A DNA stretch of 64,000 nt from Blattamonas nauphoetae. Lineage: Eukaryota > Preaxostyla > Oxymonadida. The position numbers were made by a program, and so were the translations under genes. The stretch is taken from assembly GCA_033064195.1 (NCBI GenBank), contig JARBJD010000380.1, forward strand, positions 1 to 64,000, given 5' to 3'. The number at the start of each line of letters is the position of its first letter. Within the stretch, counting starts at the first letter, position 1. Below are positions 12,201 through 21,609 of this stretch, in pieces. The notes beneath the pieces are model-generated. The model ran no database searches. It was given only the letters and a program-made list of their open reading frames with translations, and was not told the DNA's origin.

Positions 12201-12360
12201 GCGTGATCGTAGGTGAGTGTGGTACGATGGTCGTGGGGCATCGATGAGCATGAAATAAAATACCTTGTGTTGCCTTATCACCAGTCGAACTAATGGACGA
12301 ATAGAAACCAATGAGAAAAAATAATATGAGGAAAAAATGACATGACACGTTCTCGTTCAA
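9250..12360 (-). CDS. homeodomain-like protein with zinc-ribbon-like cysteines
   Basis: One uninterrupted frame of 1036 codons. Residues 1-600 or so are disordered Ser/Pro/Thr/Gln-rich. Around 680-750 there are cysteine pairs (CNKCGR, CAHCC, CQCG) that look like a zinc ribbon. Residues about 760-819 (roughly 9904-10083) form a homeodomain-like three-helix unit ending in NWASNRRNRLR; helix 3 keeps Trp, the Asn after Ser and the Arg pair of TALE-type homeodomains but has Ala where Phe is usual. The remaining 217 residues are acidic and Ser-rich. The role is inferred to be DNA binding and transcription in the nucleus. The frame opens at a TTG within a hydrophobic stretch that looks like translated intron (GT...TTAG), so the true start is probably downstream or on a short upstream exon. 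Base composition is richer in G+C than the flanks. Confidence 0.65.
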   Translation of the reverse strand: MNENVSCHFFLILFFLIGFYSSISSTGDKATQGILFHAHRCPTTIVPHSPTITPLIPPGHNPSPSNHEGDPKHVFDSNSRQNFSLGALSDDRDSPPILSSDPIEQAETEVDLSEGDQNDIISPKKVQILEGDDDSEAEPLINLTLPTPPQELNQTTPQHITPTIFDTVEQGVVKTIGKSQNWGYDSSRKRHLLPDLKPRSGIRGSNFPVPSLSQNSPILTMETPNSVSLDENVNETIVKEPAHRPILTSSGLTKAPVDQPNSSVYVGFEPPLHSNPVNQTIPTIFTQTSASAQSHSYKTHSFQPTLPQAKDHPICATTNMNDAGRPTLQTRTRPALLCSRKIPAVHSGIFPQRHSVRAQTDRPISEQSSPSSNSKPAKSRPSSLVPHSPRKGPETNAMKQAGPASFRLTEQQRRDVDAMEAICREMMARRAHSLDRSVTMHEDLPTMSVDGVTEPDGMIIVRQQSEKAPTCATIHPEDSNSNSKPKTRGKKAQTKKTSSLSSSSNTAGTPFQAANPSTPAEESASTDSTTAPTPDAVTVWIGWDDIRSGRQFSFSQEVAELSEQQRIAKASLPQSHPRDMPGAEVVRKMEGSTLVVEMRRERPARAFDCGRWSDADFAELDSLREHVINTEHRSCAMGQLEQELLFVTETATTMGFPGGIRSVRVILTDVSTAISVRRGSCNKCGRTLAWIEANCFSEVANDFRKRLACFPPSFTEPAFEMGMKTRKPHCAHCCRIDHGVWTCQCGSLDEMGGKTRWNGRYEEWVFNVLMSWLKARRAMSKVSKRVFTSKKEKRGLMEMTGLNAMQVLNWASNRRNRLRVKDGEKKQNPTIRTSTEIVGPVSAEDDSSSEDSSSSEDSSCSEDNEPLFSPGDLSRNDNEMASDENEPIRKVKRQESSNDSEAESTYPVLSADEVSTDQLLDQSSLRFPSFASPPIFRNTSNAQATGLFVQPSSTLTQTRSEQETAVSASPTGSDNLEASQTLALGTDLSVAEEEEEGESTGTAPAQVGNDTQNANALNLLLPRDIGIPKWSSSRKF

Positions 12361-13449
12361 ATAATGGATGAAGAAGAGGACTAAGGATTCTGAATGTCGG
12401 CATACTTGTACGTGTTATCAACGGAAGTGTGAGGGTGCAAAACGGAATCAGAAGTCACGTTCATAACGGTGATTTTCAACACGAAAGTTTAAAAATGGCC
12501 CATCACCGAGAATCTTCGTGTCATTTTTTGGAAAATGACACGATTTTAATTTGCTGTGGCCCCGAAATGATCGGGTCATTCTTTGCGGTTTTTCATTGTT
12601 TGTAACGGTTGTGATTAAAGTTTAAGGTGTCAGATTTTGTATTCTCCAAGCAGTTGGTTCAAAAATTGAGAAACAATTGACTGGCCCAAAACTCATTGTA
12701 TGAACTGCTGAAGAGGCGATAGTGTCTCCAAACATGAAGATATCGTCTAAGCAGGCCAGTTGTTGGAGATGATTCATTTGGGTCCTCTTCTTGGATCCTT
12801 TTTCTTTGGATCAATTGACAATTTGTGTCGTGTTCATGATGAGGACTGAGGAAAAGATGAATGACAATCGTACAATCTGAAACTATGAACAAAGAAGAAG
12901 TCAGTGTTTTGACGCTCCAGCAAGTGATACTTTATGTCTGGAGAGGCGAACCACACATCTCCGGAAAAGAATCTTGAGGCATAGATTTTGAGGTGTGAAA
13001 CGTGACGTTGGGGATAAAAAGTGACTATCGAGCCACAAAAATCGTGATTTGCATGATAGAAGTATTTATATTACTGAAAGACGCAGATAGACAGAATAGG
13101 ATAGATCAGACCAACATTTGTGATAAGGATGTATAACCATCGCCCAATTGTCTCAATCTTAACATAGAAAGAAAAATGATGGAGTACTGATCATCGTGCA
13201 ATCTCACGATATACAGAAGGCTCTAAAGATTAGTAAAACGCGAAAAAGAAGAACAAGAGTGAGTGAGCTTTTATCTCACGTACAGGTGTGCACAAACAGA
13301 ATAAATCATCAATTAAAAGAAAAAATGAAGAGGGTCACGTCTGTACGTGAAAAGAGCTCACTCTATTCGGTAGAAACAAAATCTCAACCGGAAGCCTTAA
13401 TTCGTCCTGACTTCAATTCTCCAAGCCTTGTACGTCTCTAAACTGATCC
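12361..13449. other. divergent intergenic region, nothing recognised
   Basis: About 1.1 kb between the 5' ends of the homeodomain gene (leftward) and the DYRK kinase gene (rightward), so it should hold both promoters. I see no clear motif, repeat or RNA gene. Short open frames at 12659-12892 and 13196-13441 have no partner exons. Confidence 0.5.
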
Positions 13450-15913
13450 ATGATCAGTCCAGAATCGGAGATTTCTCTCCCTCCTGCTAATTCACAGAGA
13501 CAGAATGGTATGTTCAACTTTCTATCATGAGTTCATCAATCAACAACTGCTTCAAACATCACTCGTTCAGCTCTGTCATTAACGCAACCTTCCAAACAAC
13601 ATTACAAACAAAACCAGGCGTCAACGGGATCATTTGTTTGATACTTTCATTATCAGTCCGTCAATGTCTTTCTTAGGGTCAGAATCCTCCCTCCAATTCG
13701 TACAACAAGAATCAACCAAATCCTAATGAGGTTCGAATATTATTGTGAAGTAAATTGATTTCACGAGCAACTATTTTAAATATATTCTGCATTTTTCTTG
13801 GAGTCTTGCCCTTATATAAGCAGATATCATCGACGCAAAAACCATCTCCTTTCGATTTATTTTTCTTCATTTCTTCCTTCATTCTGTACTCTGCATGTTT
13901 ATTGTGTTTCAGTCGACTGTTCATTACCTCCCTCCACTCAACGAAAATCCTTCATCCTCCACTCCATCACGTTCCATCGTCTCGTCAGCTTCAAACTCCC
14001 CCTCAACATCCTTTCCTCCAGTAGCGAAACAAACTGCGCCAAATACCCCTGGAACAGCTCTAAAACCTTCGCAAGTCCTCAAGTTTTACTCCTCAGCTCT
14101 AACATTGTATGAACATGGAGAAGTGTTGGAGTTTCCATCAATATACTATTATGGACAGCGAACGAAGAAGAAAATTCCAGCGAACCCAGCTCTTCCAATT
14201 AATTGCGGGTTTGATGATGAGAACGGTGATTATCTGATGTACCTCCACGATCACATCCTATTTCGATATGAAGTTGTGGAGGTTCTGGGAAAGGGTAGTT
14301 TTGGGCAGTGTGTGAAAGTTATTGACCACAAAACCAAGACAACATGCGCTTTGAAAATCATCCGGAACAAGAAACGATTTCACAAGCAAGGATTGGTTGA
14401 GGTGAAACTGCTTGATTTTATAAAAGAAAATGATCCTGAGGATCAATTCAACAATGTCCGAATATTTGACTCGTTCTATTTTCGAAACCATCTCTGCATT
14501 ACGTTCGAACTTCTCTCACTCAATCTCTACGAATTCATGAAAGAAACACACTTTCATCCGATGTCACTCTCTTTGATTCGTCGTTTTGCCATCCAAATTT
14601 TAAATTCTCTTCGATACCTCCACAAACTCTCGATCATTCACTGCGATCTCAAACCAGAAAATATTCTCCTCAAAAATCCACTCAAATCTGGTATCAAAGT
14701 AATTGATTTTGGCTCTTCCTGCTTTGTGAATGAAAGGATATATTCATACATTCAATCTCGGTTCTACAGAGCCCCGGAAGTGATTCTCGGAATTCCGTAT
14801 GGAACAGGGATTGACATCTGGTCTTTTGGATGTATCTTGTGCGAACTTCTAACAGGATACCCAATATTTCCTGGAGAGGATGAAGTGGAGCAATTAGCAA
14901 TGATCGCAGAAGTTGTTGGTGCACCGCCGTCTCAGATCGTTGAAATCTCATCCAGAAAGAAAACATTCTTTGATTCGAACTCCAATATGAAGCCAGTGAC
15001 GAACAGAGATGGGAAAAAACGGAAGGCGGGAAGTCGACCTCTTCCAGTGGCCCTGAAATGTTCAGGTGTGACTCTCATCTTTTTTATTCTTCTCAGACCA
15101 TGATTTTCTGGACTTTATCGCGAAATGTCTAAAGTGGAATCCGAAAGAACGAATTACAGCCGATGAAGCGATCAGGCATCGATGGGTTATCGGGACGATA
15201 ACACATCAAAAACGCCCACCTGAAATGACGAACAAAGAACCAGCCCAATCCGAGATAGATGCGGAATCTGCTTCGCCAAAGAAAAATGTTGCTGTTCCTC
15301 CTCTCCAACTCTCTTCATCTTCACCAACACCGTCCAAAACGACAACTGACAGGCCGAAGCCATGTATGACGTTTATTTTGATCCCCATCATTTTTTCTCT
15401 TTCCCAGCCACTGTCCGACCTCACCCACCTGTCAAACCGAATCCTCCTCCAGCCAACACCAACCCAGTCGAGTCCCGACCTCGCCCGACGAACTACAAAA
15501 TATCCCCACCATCCACAGCCACGGTTCCGAACGCCACATCAGCTGCAAGTCATGAAAAACACTCCCCAAACATGTCAGCGTACCCTCCGTCATCTCACAT
15601 GAACTCTGCCTTCTTCTTCAAAACCCCTCAAACCGTCCGACATAGCTTCGTCGCAAATGCAACAAAAGGAAGTAGGGACAAAAAAGACAATTGGGGGACT
15701 TCAGCTTTCCGACGAAGCCAGGATGTGGGGGCTACAACGGACAGGACACCCAAAACAACATTTCGAGCGTCAAAAGGGAAACCGGCTGTCGGAAAAGAAG
15801 GAAGCCTGACCGATCGAGGAGACAGTGAAAAGAGAAGGCATGGAGATTCAAATTCATTTTCAAAAGGAGCAAAACCAACTCGATATTCCCAGTTTTCTTC
15901 ATCCAAACAGTAA
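13450..15913 (+). CDS. DYRK-family dual-specificity protein kinase, six exons
   Basis: Exons 13450-13507, 13571-13635, 13677-13730, 13913-15065, 15097-15363 and 15408-15913 join in frame through GT-AG introns of 63, 41, 182, 31 and 44 nt, giving 700 residues. A Gln/Asn/Ser-rich N-terminus precedes a DYRK homology box (VLKFYSSALTLYEHG, IYYYGQ). The kinase domain follows, with glycine loop LGKGSFGQCVKV, catalytic Lys in CALKII, HCDLKPENILL (HCD in place of HRD, as DYRKs have), DFGSS in place of DFG plus Gly, the activation loop YSYIQSRFYRAPE with the autophosphorylated YxY tyrosine, and GxDIWSFGCI. The DH box places it near the DYRK2/Pom1 class. The 250-residue tail is Pro/Ser/Lys-rich. DYRKs phosphorylate Ser/Thr targets in growth and cell-cycle control; the substrate here is unknown. 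Confidence 0.9.
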
Positions 15914-16044
15914 CTGTTTCGTCTTTCTTTGTCATGATTTCTGTCTCCCCTGGGTTTTCGTTTCTTTACCTCAATACTCTTTGTTTCTTGCTAGAATTCC
16001 TTTCTTCTGTGGTTTTGCTCAAACACGAGAACTCAAAAAGGAGG

Positions 16045-17013
16045 CAGGGTTGTCGGAATGACTTAGAAGTAAGTAAAATGACTTACTTTGCCCTACTTTT
16101 CTCGTGACTTAAGACTAAGTCATTTTTCTTCAAAAGTAAACCATTTCACACTGTTTCACCTTTTTGTGGTCTTGATCATGAAAACAACAACTACGGTTCT
16201 TCGACAGAATCTCTAATCAAACACAAATGCATTGAGATCTGATCAGAATCCTATATATCATGAGTACACATCTTTCCGGTCCATGAGAGGCCATCAATTC
16301 AATTCTGAAAATGTTGGTGTGGGTCAGATCTTGATGTGAATGATAAGAACCTTTCATTAGAAGTTCTATCACAAATCCTCAACATTCAGTTTGCTGTTTC
16401 TGACAGAGCGGGAGGACAGATTTGACAAAATGCATTCTCTATCCACAAACATGGAACTCTTCCACTCATCCTGCTTTGACTCGAAGACTGCTCCACTGAC
16501 TTGCTTTTCAACAGCAGTGAGTTCAACAACTGTTATTCGAAGATGCAGATCGATGAACACCTTGTACGAGATCACTTCCAGAATCTGTTCGAGACAGACC
16601 AGACCACGACTGACAAGTGGTTTTTCTTCGAGTATCGTCATTCTGGTCGGGGATACGGAGTTCTCATCAACAGACTTTGCATCATTTCGTTTATTCTCGC
16701 CGGTTATTTCCTGTTTTGTGTATGTTTTATGTTCGGTAGAGTACTTCTTTCCCTTCTTCCCTTTCTTCAGTTTCGCTTCAACCCTGCTCACTGCTCTGTC
16801 TGTTTCCTCTTCCCCATCGCCCAGAAGCACAATACAACGTCAGAAATGTCATTTTTTGTCACGATCATCTCATTTCATCGAAAATAGCACTATGTTTTGC
16901 TCAAAAGTGATCTTACAAAGTGAATAACTTAGTAGTAAGTCGTTTTTCCCTACTTCTTACTACTAAGACATTTTTCAACGACTTAAGTCACTTCGATGGG
17001 TCCGACAACCCTG
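16045..17013. mobile_element. non-autonomous hAT-like DNA transposon (969 bp)
   Basis: The ends are perfect 13-bp inverted repeats CAGGGTTGTCGGA at 16045-16057 and 17001-17013, and CAGGG is a usual hAT terminus. Flanking octamers AAAGGAGG (16037-16044) and AAAAGAGG (17014-17021) match at 7 of 8 positions, as expected for an 8-bp target duplication. Inside each end lie subterminal repeats of AAGTAAGT/ACTTACTT type and GACTTAAG. The middle has open frames on both strands (153 codons at 16369-16830 minus, 128 at 16501-16887 plus) that do not resemble a transposase, so it may be captured sequence. The element sits between the convergent 3' ends of DYRK and the CH-domain gene. Confidence 0.8.
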
Positions 17014-17130
17014 AAAAGAGGAAAGTTCGGTCAGGATAATATTCACACTGTGGTTGCGATATGATACAGATATAAAAATTAACGTTGGAAGAGATGACTC
17101 AAGACGGCTAGGAGGTCAATGAACTGTAAT

Positions 17131-18690
17131 TTACTTTAGAATCAAAAATGCGACGACCGCAACTCCCAACAGAATTAACTTGAGACAAGATGATTTAAAA
17201 ATAAAGCAAACCCAGGTTGGGAACCCTTTCTTTTGTGGTTGATCAGTGGATGGAGCTGGAGCAGGCTTTTGTTCCTGTGTTGGTGTTTCTTCGGGTTTTC
17301 TTTGAGTTGGTTCTTCTTTCTGGACCTGTTCTTCGTTTTTCTCGGGTTTACTCTCCTCAGCAATCCGGTTGGCTTCTTCTTCCTCCTTCATTTTCTTTTC
17401 TCTCTCTTCGTTCTCTTTTCTAACCCTCTCCTCCTCTTCTCGTCTCTGTCGTTCCTCTTCCTCCTTCCGAAGTCTCTCTTCTTCCTCTGCCTTCTCTCGT
17501 GCCAGTCGTTCCTGCTCTTCTCTCTTCTGACGCTCCTCCTCTTCTCTCCGTTGTCTCTCTTCTTCCTCCTTCCTCACACGCTCTTCTTCCTCTTGTTGTT
17601 TCCTTTCCTCTTCCTTCCTCAATCTCTCCTCTTCCTCAGCCTTTTCACGCGCCAGACGTTCCTCTTCCTCTCTCTTCGCTCTTTCCTCTTCCTCTCTTCT
17701 GACTCGTTCTTCCTCCTCTTTCCGTAAACGCTCTTCTTCTTCTCTCCGCTTTCTTTCTTCCTCTTCAGCCTTTTCGTGAGCGAGTCTCTCCTCCTCTTCT
17801 CGTCTCTGTCGTTCTTCCTCTTCTTTCCGAAGTCGCTCCTCCTCTTCTCTTTTGACTCGTTCTTCCTCTTCTTTCCGAAGTCGTTCTTCTTCGTCCGCCT
17901 TCTCTCGAATGAGTCTCTCTTCTTCTTCTCGTTTCTGTCTTTCTTCCTCCTCTCTCTTCAATCTCTCCTCTTCTTCTGCTTTCTCTTTCGCAATCCGTTC
18001 TTCTTCTTCTTTCTTTTTCCTTGCTTCCTCTTCTTGCTTCAATCGCTCGTCATCTTTCGTATCGACAGCAATGACAACTTTCTTTCCGACTTTCTTGTTC
18101 TCTTCATCTGCTTCTTGAATCAATATTGTCGCTTCCATCAGTTCTTTCGTGTTAAACTTCGGACATTCCTCATCCTTTTTGATATTCACATCAGTCATTC
18201 TAAAGGAGGTGAAGAAGGTGAAAATGACATACCCTTTAGCTTGTGCCGTTTTGATCATTCTGAATATGTTATTATACACTTGAATCATGGCATTTGGAGA
18301 ATCTCGCGCGACAGACATTGGGTCCACAATATCGTCATTTCGGAAATCTACGAAGGATAAAAATGATGGATATAAGAAAAAACAATCAAATGAAGACCAA
18401 AGTGATCACAGAGAACTTTGTTGAAGACCCGAATTCTGTCGACTTGTTTAAAGACATTCGTCCCAGATTTATCGACTTTGACATCAAGGTCTGGGATAAG
18501 GACCTTGAGGAAATCAAAAATATCTCCGTCCTTCGCAGCTTCATGGACTTCTTTCCCTAGTGGCTTTCCCATGACCTCGTCGATGAAGTTTGACACCTTA
18601 AACTTAAGTCGGAGAAGAGAGGCTGCCTAGAACAAAGTTATCGAGCAAATAGGTGGGTACCCGTTTGTCATTAATCCGTAACGTCGCCAT
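17131..18690 (-). CDS. calponin-homology domain, coiled coil and C-terminal membrane anchor
   Basis: Four exons (18661-18690, 18398-18626, 18233-18347, 17131-18199) join in frame across GT-AG introns of 34, 50 and 33 nt to give 480 residues. Residues 1-125 or so look like a calponin-homology domain: a Trp-less FIDEVMGKPL helix, GDIFDFLKVLIP in the position of the LxDGxxLxxLL core, then FKQVDRIRVFNKVL and FRNDDIVDPM, which match the later CH helices. From about 170 to 410 the protein is a long charged coiled coil of repeated EEEERLRKEEEERQ-like units. It ends in a Pro/Gln/Lys linker and a single hydrophobic segment (LKLILLGVAVVAFLILK) at the very C-terminus, as in tail-anchored proteins. The inferred role is an actin- or microtubule-linked tether on an internal membrane. 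It shares a 52-bp divergent promoter with pepD. Confidence 0.8.
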
Positions 18691-18742
18691 TGCTCCGAGA
18701 TCACGAACACTTTTGATCGAATTCCACAACCTAATTTCCGAA
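18691..18742. promoter_or_regulatory. 52-bp bidirectional promoter region
   Basis: Only 52 bp separate the ATG of the CH-domain gene (18690, leftward) from the ATG of pepD (18743, rightward). Both 5' untranslated regions and both core promoters must overlap here or lie inside the neighbouring exons. I see no TATA box. Confidence 0.6.
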
Positions 18743-20691
18743 ATGTCAGTCGACAAATGGTTAGGAGATTCTATAACTGAATCTATTCACCCAGATTTTC
18801 CTTTAAATGTCTGGAAAGAATTTGCTTCATTCTGTGCAATCCCACACGGAACTTTTGATTGCCAACGGATCAGCAAGGCCGTTGCAGAATGGGGAAAGAG
18901 ACACTCCTTCGAAACAGATGTCGATGAAGCTGGAAATGTTATGATACGCAAACCTGCTTCTAAAGGAAAAGAGCACATCCCATCTCTCTGTTTTCAGGCT
19001 CATATCGATATGGTCTGCTCAAATCTTGTCATATTTCAACCTTTCTTCAACTTTTATATTTTTTCTTCAGGTTTGCACAAAAGAATCCAGCCTGACATTC
19101 GATTTCAAAACAACTGGAATCCAAACACGTCTTGTGAACGATCCACAATATGGACCATCAGTCATGGGCACAGGAACGACACTTGGAGCAGATGATGGAA
19201 TTGGGGCTGCAGCTGCCCTCGCTCTTTTGCTTGAAAATGATCTCGAACATGGTCCTCTGGAGTGTTTGTTTACTGTCGATGAGGTTGATATTCTGTTGTC
19301 ATACATTCTTTCTGTGTTTTTGTTGATGTTTAGGAGGTTGGCCTCGTTGGAGCAGGAAAATTACAACCAGGATTTGTCAAAGTTTGTTCAGTTGCATCTT
19401 GATAAATCCTACCAATTTTGCCCAATTATTCGATCTCAGAGTAAGTTTTGTGTCAACTTGGATGCTTTTGATGACAAAACAATCACAATCGGATGTGCTG
19501 GGGGCTTCGGGCGAACTCTCACCCGCACGTACCAACCAGCCAGCTCGTCAAACACAAAAATTGAAGGAGATTGTGTGTTCATTTGTCAATTTTTATCTTT
19601 TCGGTTCATATTGTCAGTCACAAAGGTAACTGTCCGTCTTTTCGATTGTCGAAGTGGTCACAGTGGGTTCGACATCGGGGCTGGTCGTGCAAACGGAATC
19701 CTGGCCCTTTCAACGATTATGTTCACTGCAACTCGCAACTTCACCATTTACACATCTCGGATTGATGGAGGGACAAAACTTAATGTCATTCCACAAGAAT
19801 GTGAAACCGATGTGTGGGTTGCAAAGAAAGATGTTGAAGCTTTCGAAACAAAGGTCCAACAAGCATATCAAGGTCTGGAGAAGGGATAGAGAGCAAATGA
19901 AGACTCCACAATTGTCAATTCTTTTTCTACGTTTAATCTCTTGTTCCATTGTGTCCTGTTCTGTCTGTGATCATAAATGTCTTCTTTGTATCCATTCAGT
20001 CCTCAAAGCCGACTTTTCTGGTCATGACGATGAAATGAAGTTAGAAATCAAGAAAGATGATTCATCCCAGCCAAATGGTGATTCTGTGCTGAACCCGATG
20101 GACTCTCATCAAATATTTGCTCTCTTAATGACTACTCCTCATGGAGTCCTACGGTATGACTTGTTTCTGTTCACATTTCACAGCCTTTCTCAAATTTGTC
20201 CAGGCAAAGTTGAATCGTCAGTAAATTTCTATCGATGCACTCTGACTGCAACACCATTTGTCCTTTCCACCTCTTTCAAGTACAGATCGTCATCACAAGA
20301 ACAAATTGAAGGGTTCAGAACTCAGCTTGAATCGTACGCTCTTGTGAATGGTTTTGTCAGTTCTGAGTTCTTCTCTGAATATCCGGCATGGATTCCTGTC
20401 CCTCAATCGAAATTACTTTCTGTCACAAAACGAGCCTACGCAGCAGCAAGACTATCAACCAATGTCACAACGATGTCACAAGAACAAGGAGACCAATACT
20501 GCAACGATAAGATAATGGTGCACCACGTTGGTCTTGAGCCGTGCATGATGACGAAGCTCTATCCGGGAATGGAATTCGTGACACTTGGAGCCCACATCTC
20601 GAACTGCCATTCTCCAACAGAGTCACTCCATATTCAGTCTGTGCGTCCGTTCTACAACACGCTGTTGAACATTATTCGTATTTTTGAATAG
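18743..20691 (+). CDS. pepD: PepD-type cytosolic non-specific dipeptidase (M20 family), seven exons
   Basis: Exons 18743-19027, 19071-19283, 19334-19381, 19440-19572, 19618-19872, 20000-20153 and 20184-20691 join in frame through introns of 43, 50, 58, 45, 127 and 30 nt to give 531 residues. The protein follows bacterial PepD along its whole length: SIPH-like CAIPHGTFD, zinc ligand motif QAHIDMV, TTLGADDGIG, HGPLE, the catalytic glutamate region TVDEEVGLVGAG, GCAGG, SGHSG, then NVIPQE and a C-terminal VHHVGLEP with the last metal-binding His/Glu, closing with LGAHISNCHSPTE. These zinc hydrolases split Xaa-His and other dipeptides in the cytosol. The family is mainly bacterial, so transfer with later intron gain is plausible. 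The start MSVDKW follows the 52-bp divergent promoter. Exon 4 onward is repeated 4.25 kb downstream. Confidence 0.92.
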
Positions 20692-20797
20692 TTTCTTGCT
20701 TGTCATCCAAAGTCTGTTCTGGATTTGAGAAAGAAGAGTGTTATCGAAGTCACCGCAAAATTTAAATTTCAACAAAAGAGTATGGGCATCCAAAAAA

Positions 20798-21124
20798 ATG
20801 GCAGCAGCAGCAGTTCCAGTGATGGCAGGAGTCGCATCAGGCCCAGTCGGATGGGCAATAGTTGGAGGAGCAGCCCTCGTAGGCGGAGGCATCTGGCTGG
20901 CCAGCGAAGTGAAGAAGAATGGAGGACGTTCTCCTTTTCCACCTGGAATCCGCTCGGACAACTCCTCCCGCAAAGAGGCATATGAAAAAGCTCGCCAGAG
21001 AGGAGGTGGAAAGGAGCCAAGGGGCCCAGAAAAGCACGGAAACGGTAAGCCGCACTTCCATCCTGGCGATGGCCGAAAGGATCACCAACACGATCACTTC
21101 AATTTCCCGAAAGGAATGTTCTAA
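20798..21124 (+). CDS. small Gly/Ala-rich membrane-like protein, left copy
   Basis: Unrecognised 108-residue protein. The ATG at 20798 follows an A-run and is preferred because the sequence opens at once into MAAAAVPVMAGV and a Gly/Ala/Val hydrophobic stretch (residues about 5-38), long enough for one or two tight membrane passes. The remainder is hydrophilic, rich in Lys, Gly, Pro and His (PHFHPGD, DHQHDHFNF), with a possible metal-binding character from about eight histidines. It lies 106 bp after the pepD stop on the same strand. An identical-length copy is at 25046-25372; one substitution near 20934 lies inside the gene. The function is unknown. Confidence 0.5.
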   Translation: MAAAAVPVMAGVASGPVGWAIVGGAALVGGGIWLASEVKKNGGRSPFPPGIRSDNSSRKEAYEKARQRGGGKEPRGPEKHGNGKPHFHPGDGRKDHQHDHFNFPKGMF

Positions 21125-21609
21125 CAGAGAGTCTTTACACCCGCAACCAACAGATCTCATCAATCCCCCTTTTCTCACACATTAATCCAGAATTTCATCA
21201 GATTTTCTTGCTCTTTCTTTGCGGAAACAAGATCAATCAGTCCCCCCTTGTGAAATGAAGTTTCCTGTTTTTCGATCGGCCAAAAGAAGACCAATGGTTC
21301 TACCTGTCGTAATATTGATCTTTTCTCCCTTTTGTTTGCATTAGGTGGTTGTGACAACATTTTGGCGTGTTTTATACAAGTTTGGCTTGATCATCCCACA
21401 AACAATCGAAAAGTGATGCTTGTCTGTTCTCGACACAAGTGAATCTCATTCATCAAGGTTATGTGCATATTCTGACTCAAGTCCGAGGGATGATAAAGAA
21501 TAACAAATAAACAGAGAATCAGCGAGTTCTTGCAATGATGACGTTTTCAAAAAAAAAATTTGAAGTCGAAAAAATTCGAGTATGGTTCCGAAAAAAAAAA
21601 ACTTTCGAA
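21125..21609. other. intergenic, promoter side of the AIG1 gene
   Basis: 485 bp without a convincing gene. Two A-runs (10 and 11 nt) lie just upstream of the AIG1 start; the second differs in length between the two duplicated copies. Confidence 0.5.

Noticed and set aside
17217-18118. Plus-strand Phe/Leu/Ser-rich frames at 17.2-18.1 kb and 32.4-33.7 kb that look like multi-span membrane proteins
   Set aside because: They are reverse complements of Glu/Arg/Lys coiled-coil coding sequence.
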